Assembly: GCA_934402395.1 (NCBI GenBank)
Contig: CAKRTQ010000027.1
Location: forward strand, 1-12,049
DNA length: 12,049 nt
Reading direction: 5' to 3'
Origin: an uncultured Eubacteriales bacterium
GTDB lineage: Bacteria > Bacillota > Clostridia > Oscillospirales > CAG-272
The notes beneath the pieces were generated by a model that was given only the letters and a program-made list of their open reading frames with translations, was not told the DNA's origin and searched no databases. Below, piece by piece: positions 1-4,754 of the stretch. A program made the position numbers and the translations under genes. The first letter of the stretch is position 1. Every line of letters starts with the position of its first letter.

Positions 1-108
1 GTACAACTGCCCCGCCGCGTTTAGCCGTGCCACAGCACGGCTAAACCTGAAAACAGGCAAGAGCGTATCCATATCTTACTGCCGCCGTATAGTTACATCA
101 GAACATTT
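1..108 (-). repeat. Structured dispersed repeat, copy 1 (cut by window edge)
   Basis: This is the first of four copies of one repeat in the window, read on the minus strand. Its core is a perfect 12-bp inverted repeat, GTTTAGCCGTGC at 19-30 and its complement at 35-46, around a 4-base loop. Next to it lies CCCCGCC (10-16), one arm of the second helix seen in the complete copies; the partner arm would lie beyond the window start. Flanking sequence resembles copy 3 most closely (shared CTGTTTTCAG-like stretch beside the core and a GATGTAACTAT end), so copies 1 and 3 form one subtype. It lies 3' of dnaN in the same sense. There is no ORF and no poly-T tract, so it is not a classical terminator. 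Confidence 0.85.
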
Positions 109-149
109 TCTTTAACCTTCGGGTGGCGTTTGATCGGATTTTTAGCTTC

Positions 150-298
150 ATACCCCGACAGTAGGCGGGGAATAAAGTTATGTAGATGCTTTAGTGCAGT
201 TGCCCCGCCGCGTTTAGCCGTGCTGCGGCACGGCTAAACCCAAGAACAGAAAAAGCAGATTCATATCTTCCTACCGCCGGATAATTACTTCGTAACAT
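150..298 (-). repeat. Structured dispersed repeat, copy 2
   Basis: This is a complete copy on the minus strand. The 12-bp perfect stem lies at 212-223 and 228-239 with a 4-base loop. A second helix can form between GGCGGGG (164-170) and CCCCGCC (203-209). The end nearest the window start offers a competing CCCCG/CGGGG hairpin (153-157 with 166-170). Over about 125 bp this copy is nearly identical to copy 4 at the other end of the window but inverted, and it differs more from copies 1 and 3. Bases 109-149, between copies 1 and 2, hold nothing I can identify. What the element does is unknown; a mobile non-autonomous repeat or a structured 3' UTR element are both possible. Confidence 0.9.
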
Positions 299-328
299 GG
301 GACTTCACGCCCGCATATATTTTCCGGC

Positions 329-563
329 TGCTTAGCGAGGCGGGGTAACCAAACCGGAAAAAATAAATTTTGCTAAATTTCTCTCAGCCTTCGCCCTTTC
401 TTCGGGCTAAGACGCAAAGCGGCTTAGCGAGGCGGGGTAACCGAACCGGAAAAAATTTATTTTGCTAAATTTCTCTCAGCCTTCGCCCTTTCTTCGGGCT
501 AAGACGCGAAGCGGCTTAGCGAGGCGGGGCAACCGAACCGGAAAAATTTATTTTGCTAAATTC
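329..563. repeat. 92-bp tandem repeat, about 2.5 units, beside dnaN
   Basis: CTTAGCGAGGCGGGG recurs at 331, 423 and 515, an exact period of 92 bases. Units 331-422 and 423-514 differ at about four positions; the third is cut off near 563, only about 9 bases from the dnaN stop codon. Each unit holds a short GCCC/GGGC hairpin, and GCTAAG near the unit end pairs with CTTAGC at the start of the next (498-503 with 515-520), so structure crosses unit borders. A fragment matching the last 20 bases of a unit recurs at 9485-9504, so the sequence is also dispersed. No frame is kept open, so I treat it as non-coding. The units are too long and lack the unique spacers needed for a CRISPR array. Confidence 0.92.
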
Positions 564-571
564 CCCGCCCG

Positions 572-1729
572 TTAGCTCTGCATCCTCACCGGCAGCAGGA
601 AATACACCTCATCCTCGACCGTTGTGCCGTCGTCCTTCACGGGGATAACGTTAACGCTCGTAAGCGGAGTAGACATCTGCAGCTCCACCGTTTCGCTGTC
701 GCACGAGCGCACCGAATCCATAAGATATCTGTTATTGAACGCTATCACAAGATCGCCGCCCTCATGCTCAACGGGTATCTCGTCATAGCTGCTTCCGAGC
801 GACGATTCCGCCGTGATCTTGAGCAATCCCTCTTCAAGCGTCAGCTTGACATAGGCACGGCCCGCGCCCACTATCTTTTCTTCGGTGACGATAGCCGCCT
901 TTTCGAGTGCCGGAAGCAGCTCATTTCGCGGGCATCTTACGATTATCCTGTGATTTTTTATTATTATCCGGTCGTAGTCTATATACTCGCCCTCAATGAG
1001 TCGCGTAAAGAAGGTCAGTCCTTCGATAATATAGACCATATGCTTTCTGCCCATATAAACGGTTATTTCCCCGTCGTCATCCGGCAGCATGCGGTAAAGC
1101 TCGTTTACTGTTTTCTGAGGAACGACATAAGCAAAGTGCAGCGCCGAGTCATCTCCCTCTATATGTCCGAGGTCGATATGTCTCTCGCATTTTGCAAGTC
1201 TGAAGCTGTCGCAGGCAACGGCGAGCAGCTCGCCGTCATTTACCTTGAAATATGTTCCGTTGAATATTATCCTCTGGTCGTTGACCGCCATAGCGTAGCC
1301 GACCTTGTTTATCATCGACTTCAGTACCGAAGAAGCTACCGTAAAGCCAAGCTCTGTGCGCAGCGGCGGCAACGACGGAAAATCAGATGCGGGGAGCGCA
1401 TTCATACGGTAATTTGATTTGCCGCTGGTTATGGAAACGGCGAGTCTGTCGTTTACGGTAAGAGTTATTTCTTCTCCGCTCATGACCTTGACCGACTGCA
1501 AAAATTTCTGTGCGTTTATAACGCAGCTTCCGCCTTCAAGGACATTTGCCTCCATGCTCGTGCGCACGCCTTTTTCAAGGTCGTATGTGGTAAGTACGAC
1601 GCCCGAGGGAGCTTCGGCTTCAAAGAGAATGCCCTCCACAGCGGGTATCGATGAGCGCGAGCCGGACGCTGCGCACATTATCGGGGTCACGCAATTTATG
1701 ATTTCCTGTCGGTTGAATACTATCTTCAT
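572..1729 (-). CDS. dnaN: DNA polymerase III subunit beta (sliding clamp)
   Basis: DnaN forms the ring-shaped homodimer that slides on DNA and tethers the replicative polymerase; it also docks repair and initiation-control proteins. The product is 385 residues, slightly longer than the usual 366-380. Three clamp domains of about 125 residues each are expected. Landmarks visible are the N-terminal MKIVFNRQEI, the domain-2 signature RLIEGEYIDYDRIII, and the C-terminal YFLLPVRM, which matches the family's conserved LxMPxR ending that forms part of the protein-binding pocket. The ATG at 1727-1729 is preceded by AGAAAGG (complement of 1737-1743) with a 7-base spacing, which supports this start. 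It lies downstream of dnaA on the same strand with the origin between them, the common bacterial arrangement. Just 3' of it lie tandem and dispersed repeats; no classical terminator is seen. Confidence 0.97.
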   Translation of the reverse strand: MKIVFNRQEIINCVTPIMCAASGSRSSIPAVEGILFEAEAPSGVVLTTYDLEKGVRTSMEANVLEGGSCVINAQKFLQSVKVMSGEEITLTVNDRLAVSITSGKSNYRMNALPASDFPSLPPLRTELGFTVASSVLKSMINKVGYAMAVNDQRIIFNGTYFKVNDGELLAVACDSFRLAKCERHIDLGHIEGDDSALHFAYVVPQKTVNELYRMLPDDDGEITVYMGRKHMVYIIEGLTFFTRLIEGEYIDYDRIIIKNHRIIVRCPRNELLPALEKAAIVTEEKIVGAGRAYVKLTLEEGLLKITAESSLGSSYDEIPVEHEGGDLVIAFNNRYLMDSVRSCDSETVELQMSTPLTSVNVIPVKDDGTTVEDEVYFLLPVRMQS

Positions 1730-1815
1730 GGCAATACCTTTCTTTGTTTTGTGATTTCGGATGTATCCCTTATGAGGGACATATCATGGTTTCGTCTGCC
1801 CGTTTACGGCTTTCG

Positions 1816-1893
1816 CAATATAAAAAGACCTAATGAATTAATAACCTAATAACCAGTAGTAGCAGCCGTAGGGGATGTGGAAAGTGTGGAAAA
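1816..1893 (-). other. Basal origin unwinding module: tandem DnaA boxes, GC spacer, DnaA-trios, AT tract
   Basis: Read on the minus strand, the order is TTTTCCACA (1885-1893), CTTTCCACA (1876-1884), a GC-rich spacer (1866-1875), CTGCTACTACT (1855-1865), then an AT-rich run with repeated TTATTAGG-like stretches (to about 1816). This matches the architecture described for Bacillus subtilis, where double-stranded boxes load DnaA that then extends along 3'-GAT-5' triplets to melt DNA next to dnaN. The second box deviates at its first bases. The assignment is by pattern and orientation; melting is not shown by sequence alone. Confidence 0.75.
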
Positions 1894-1954
1894 GTCTGTT
1901 GATTACTCGCATTTTGACCGCGGTTTTTAACTTGGCAGCTTCATTTTCCCCGTT

Positions 1955-1976
1955 TTTTCTGCGTATACGCAGAAAA
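1955..1976. promoter_or_regulatory. Perfect 22-bp palindrome inside oriC
   Basis: The half-site TTTTCTGCGTA (1955-1965) is followed directly by its exact complement (1966-1976), with no spacer. GCGTATA from the palindrome recurs once at 1979-1985. It lies between the two groups of DnaA boxes and matches no DnaA box. A perfect even palindrome of this length is typical of a dimeric DNA-binding protein site. I do not recognise which regulator would bind it. Confidence 0.6.
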
Positions 1977-2036
1977 TCGCGTATAAAGCCGATATTGCGG
2001 CACTCACCGCCTGCGCCGCCGCGGGAGCCGGCGATG

Positions 2037-2045
2037 TGTGGAAAA
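2037..2045 (-). promoter_or_regulatory. DnaA box (TTTTCCACA)
   Basis: The minus strand reads TTTTCCACA, identical to the box at 1885-1893 and one mismatch from the general TTATCCACA consensus. It lies on the dnaA side of the origin. A near-consensus site, TTATCAACA, follows as the complement of 2059-2067. Confidence 0.75.
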
Positions 2046-2087
2046 ACCGTGAAATACGTGTTGATAAGCGCTGGATAAGTCGTCCGG

Positions 2088-2096
2088 TTTTCCACA
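2088..2096 (+). promoter_or_regulatory. DnaA box (TTTTCCACA), opposite orientation
   Basis: The plus strand reads TTTTCCACA, facing opposite to the other origin boxes. It lies about 70 bases downstream of the dnaA stop codon. Mixed orientation of distal boxes is common in origins. Confidence 0.7.
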
Positions 2097-2166
2097 TACC
2101 GGTTTTTCGTATCTGTTGTGTTTCGTGTCGGTTATCTTTGATAAAGAAAAGCAAAAACGGGAAAAA

Positions 2167-3543
2167 TCAGACCGTTATCTTTGTGCCGTCTCCGGCGACT
2201 TCCTTTATGATCTCGTTCAGCTCAACGGCAAGCGCGGCATCGGTGCGCAGGCGTTTTTCGACCACCTCGCAGGATGACATTATTGTCGTGTGGTCGCGTC
2301 CGAGCGATTTTCCCATGCTCTTGAATGACATTTCCGTGATCTTTTTTATCAGATAAACCGTAATATGACGCGCCTGTGCGATATCTTTTGTGCGCTTCTG
2401 GCTCAGAATATCCTCTTTTGATATGCCGTATCTGCGGTAAACGGCGGCAAATATCTTATCCACGGTCACGCTTACGGGTTCTTCGCCTCCGAGCAGCTCG
2501 GAAATGCACCCGCGCGCCAGATCCATTGAGATATCCTTGCCCGAAATGAACGCAAGCGCGCCGAGCTTCTTTATCGCTCCCTCTATCTGTCTGATGTTCG
2601 AGCGCAGATTTTCCGCAAGAAAGTTCAGCACATCGTCGGGGATAGTGACATTGACCTGCTCCGCCTTCTTTTTGATGATCGCTATGCGAAGTTCAAGGTC
2701 CGGCGGCTGGATATCGGCAAGCAGACCCCACTCAAAGCGGGTCTTCAGCCTGTCCTCAAGCGTTTTTATCTCGCGCGGCGGACGGTCGGAGGTCAGGATT
2801 ATCTGTTTATGCTCCTCGTAGAGCGCGTTGAAGGTATGAAAGAACTCTTCCTGCGTCGATACCTTGCCGGCTATGAACTGGATATCGTCGATGAGCAGCA
2901 TATCGCATGAGCGGTATCTGTTGCGGAATTCCGCGGTTTTTTGGCGTGAAAGTGCGTCAATGAGCTGATTTGTAAAGTCCTCGCCCTTTATGTATATGAT
3001 CTCGGCGTCGTTTTTTTTCTTTTTTACTTCATTTGTTATGGCATAAAGCAGGTGAGTTTTGCCGAGCCCCGAGGGACCGTATATGAACAGCGGGTTGTAA
3101 TTCATCGCGGGCGCCGCCGCAACGGCGGTAGCCGCAGCGTGGGCGAATTTGTTTGAATTTCCGACTATGAAATTGTCGAACGTATACTCAAAATTGTACG
3201 GCGGCATTGTCGAACCGAGCGGTCCGGGTCCCGGTTTCGGCTCCTCTGCCTCCGCCGGCGGCTTCAGCCGGTTTTTCTCGTCGTACGGGTCGTCAACGAG
3301 AATGATTATATCCACATCAAATCCGAGTATATTGGCAAAGCGATTTTTCATGTCGTCGAGAAATTCGCTCATGATTATATCGCGCTTGTACTGTGACTGC
3401 ACCGACATGGTCAGCTCGCGCCCCTTGAACGAATATACCTGCATCTTTCCGAACCACAGGTTTATCGTTTCGGACGAAAATCTGTCGTGAAACGAGTCAC
3501 GGACAAGCTCCCACACGTTGCTTATATCGTCGTAATATGCCAT
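2167..3543 (-). CDS. dnaA: Chromosomal replication initiator protein DnaA
   Basis: DnaA binds the origin boxes, forms an ATP-dependent filament, melts the DNA and recruits the helicase. The 458-residue product has the normal four-domain plan: an N-terminal interaction domain (about 1-82, WELVRDSF...), a short proline-rich linker (about 86-115), an AAA+ ATPase domain with Walker A GPSGLGKT (156-163), Walker B LLIDD (216-220), the box VII segment LKTRFEWGL (267-275) and sensor-2 NIRQIEGA (316-323), and a C-terminal DNA-binding domain with the signature GRDHTT (415-420). All key residues are present. The ATG (complement of 3541-3543) follows AAGAGG with a 6-base gap and a strong promoter. It reads toward oriC and dnaN. 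No DnaA box lies in its own promoter interval; the nearest upstream are inside the divergent kinase gene. Confidence 0.98.
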   Translation of the reverse strand: MAYYDDISNVWELVRDSFHDRFSSETINLWFGKMQVYSFKGRELTMSVQSQYKRDIIMSEFLDDMKNRFANILGFDVDIIILVDDPYDEKNRLKPPAEAEEPKPGPGPLGSTMPPYNFEYTFDNFIVGNSNKFAHAAATAVAAAPAMNYNPLFIYGPSGLGKTHLLYAITNEVKKKKNDAEIIYIKGEDFTNQLIDALSRQKTAEFRNRYRSCDMLLIDDIQFIAGKVSTQEEFFHTFNALYEEHKQIILTSDRPPREIKTLEDRLKTRFEWGLLADIQPPDLELRIAIIKKKAEQVNVTIPDDVLNFLAENLRSNIRQIEGAIKKLGALAFISGKDISMDLARGCISELLGGEEPVSVTVDKIFAAVYRRYGISKEDILSQKRTKDIAQARHITVYLIKKITEMSFKSMGKSLGRDHTTIMSSCEVVEKRLRTDAALAVELNEIIKEVAGDGTKITV

Positions 3544-3573
3544 ATTGGACCTCTTGAAACTCTTATTTATATT

Positions 3574-3602
3574 ATTATATCATACAAAAAAGAATTATGC
3601 AA
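3574..3602 (-). promoter_or_regulatory. dnaA promoter (sigma-70/SigA type, extended -10)
   Basis: On the minus strand, TTGCAT (3597-3602) lies exactly 17 bases from TATAAT (3574-3579), preceded by TGA, an extended -10. Initiation would fall near 3567, leaving a short leader of about 24 bases before the ATG. The -35 is 19 bases from the -35 of the divergent kinase promoter. Confidence 0.85.
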
Positions 3603-3621
3603 GAAAAAACGACGATTTTCT

Positions 3622-3650
3622 TTGACATTCTCAAAGGAATATGATATAAT
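3622..3650 (+). promoter_or_regulatory. Consensus promoter for the kinase-gyrA-gyrB cluster
   Basis: TTGACA (3622-3627) and TATAAT (3645-3650) are both perfect and separated by the optimal 17 bases, with TGA just before the -10. It is as close to an ideal housekeeping sigma promoter as can be written. Transcription should begin near 3657, and the GGAGG ribosome site at 3682-3686 follows. Because only 2 and 18 bases separate the next genes, it probably also drives gyrA and gyrB. Confidence 0.93.
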
Positions 3651-3693
3651 ATATATTAGATTATTATTACACTTATATCACGGAGGGCTGCCG

Positions 3694-4752
3694 ATGGAAA
3701 AAAAGAAAATAAAATTTGCCGCTCTCTCGCTGAGTCCCGCCGTTGACAGAGTGATATATCTGCATTCGGGTTTGTCGCCCGGTATGCTCAACCGCGCCGG
3801 GGCGACGCGTCTTGATCCGGGTTCAAAGGGACTTAACGTTGCGCGTATGCTTTCCCACCTCGGCGAGGAGGTGGAATACCACTCGTTTACCGGCGGTGTG
3901 TACGGAGAGTGGTACGAAAGGGAAATATCACGCGATATTTCGTTATCTTATTTCACCAAAACCGTCTCAGGGGTGCGCGAAAACATAAAGATAATCGACG
4001 GCGACGGTGTGTGCACAGAGTTGAATACCCGTGCGGGGCCGTATTCGGAGGATGAGATAGCGGCACTCAAAAAAAGTCTGCTTGAGACCGATGCCGGGGC
4101 TGTGTGCTTGTGCGGAAGTATTCCACAGGGTGTGGAAAAGTATGTGTACAACTCTCTTATTACAGAACTGCATGAAAAAGGTAAAAAATGCATTCTTGAC
4201 TGCGACGGAGAAGCGATGAGGTTGGGTATTGAGGCTTTTCCTGACATTATTAAGCCGAATTACCACGAAGCCGAGGAACTTTTTTTGTCGTCCGGGCTTC
4301 ATATAAGCAAGGAAAGAAAGTTGAGGGTTGTGGAAAACCCATGGGAAAACGCCGGTAAAAGCCGGGGAAAACCTTCCGACGAGGTAAAAAAGGCAGCCGG
4401 AATGTGTGGAGAAATCAGCGGGTTCTTTTCGGTAAGGGTGCTTTGCACGCTCGGAAAGGACGGGGCGATATGCGCCGCACCTGATTCGGACGAGGTACTT
4501 TTCTGCCCGGCGCCGCATGTTTTGCTTCGCGGCTTTGCCGGCGCGGGAGACAGCTTTCTCGGAGCTTATATTTCTTCGTTTTTTTCGTCATCTTATGAAA
4601 ATGCCGAAAAAAGGGAGGAAGCATCGCTGGTTTTTGCCGTTGCGGCAGGCAGCGCGAAGGTAACGCTTGAGGGCAGCCTGATACCGGATGCGGCGACAGT
4701 CGGGGGACTTTTGTCCGATCAGATAAACAAACAATATTTGAAAGGTATATAA
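3694..4752 (+). CDS. PfkB-family phosphosugar kinase (1-phosphofructokinase / tagatose-6-phosphate kinase like)
   Basis: This predicted cytoplasmic kinase transfers phosphate from ATP to a phosphosugar, as in the FruK/LacC branch of the ribokinase fold. The 352-residue product shows the first family signature PGSKGLNVARMLSHLG (42-57), where GGKG is more usual than GSKG, the substrate-side motifs RENIKI (95-100) and TELN (108-111), GSIPQG (141-146), KPNYHEAEEL (187-196), and the ATP-site GAGDSF (283-288) with catalytic Asp286. Usual length is about 305-315; the extra falls mainly at about 203-235, a charged stretch encoded by GGAAAAC-rich imperfect repeats. The ATG at 3694 has GGAGG 7 bases upstream; a longer open frame to 3487 runs into dnaA and is not used. 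Exact substrate cannot be told from sequence, and no PTS or sugar regulator lies nearby. Two DnaA boxes lie inside it. Confidence 0.88.
   Translation: MEKKKIKFAALSLSPAVDRVIYLHSGLSPGMLNRAGATRLDPGSKGLNVARMLSHLGEEVEYHSFTGGVYGEWYEREISRDISLSYFTKTVSGVRENIKIIDGDGVCTELNTRAGPYSEDEIAALKKSLLETDAGAVCLCGSIPQGVEKYVYNSLITELHEKGKKCILDCDGEAMRLGIEAFPDIIKPNYHEAEELFLSSGLHISKERKLRVVENPWENAGKSRGKPSDEVKKAAGMCGEISGFFSVRVLCTLGKDGAICAAPDSDEVLFCPAPHVLLRGFAGAGDSFLGAYISSFFSSSYENAEKREEASLVFAVAAGSAKVTLEGSLIPDAATVGGLLSDQINKQYLKGI
4131..4139 (-). promoter_or_regulatory. DnaA box inside the kinase gene
   Basis: The minus strand reads TTTTCCACA, identical to the origin boxes. It encodes part of residues 146-149, just after a conserved kinase motif. 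It lies about 590 bases upstream of the dnaA start. Occupancy by DnaA is not proven; a chance match is possible but unlikely twice in one gene. Confidence 0.45.
4329..4337 (-). promoter_or_regulatory. Second DnaA box inside the kinase gene
   Basis: A second exact TTTTCCACA on the minus strand, 198 bases from the first and in the same orientation. It falls within the extra segment of the kinase (residues 212-215), where related kinases have no matching sequence. Confidence 0.45.
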
Positions 4753-4754
4753 CC

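Larger units (their letters stand above)
1730..2166. other. oriC: Chromosomal replication origin (oriC) between dnaA and dnaN
   Basis: This 437-base non-coding interval holds a cluster of DnaA boxes of the TTTTCCACA type: abutting copies at 1876-1893, one at 2037-2045 and one in the opposite orientation at 2088-2096, plus a weaker TTATCAACA-like site (complement of 2059-2067). An AT-rich tract (about 1816-1852) lies on the dnaN side and a perfect 22-bp palindrome sits in the middle. Position between dnaA and dnaN matches origins in many Firmicutes. The dnaN leader also contains a small inverted repeat, TCCCT/AGGGA (1766-1779), of uncertain meaning. Short open frames on both strands here overlap the boxes and look like chance. 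Confidence 0.9.

Noticed and set aside
1..298. Insertion sequence with transposase
   Set aside because: No transposase frame or clear target-site duplication; a non-autonomous element remains possible.
329..563. CRISPR array
   Set aside because: The 92-bp units are directly tandem with no variable spacers, and no cas gene is present.
1838..2154. Short open frames on both strands in the dnaA-dnaN gap
   Set aside because: They overlap DnaA boxes, trios and the palindrome, and show no recognisable protein.
3487..3693. N-terminal extension of the kinase reading frame upstream of 3694
   Set aside because: It overlaps the dnaA start on the other strand and crosses both promoters; the strong GGAGG and ATG at 3694 fit the family start.
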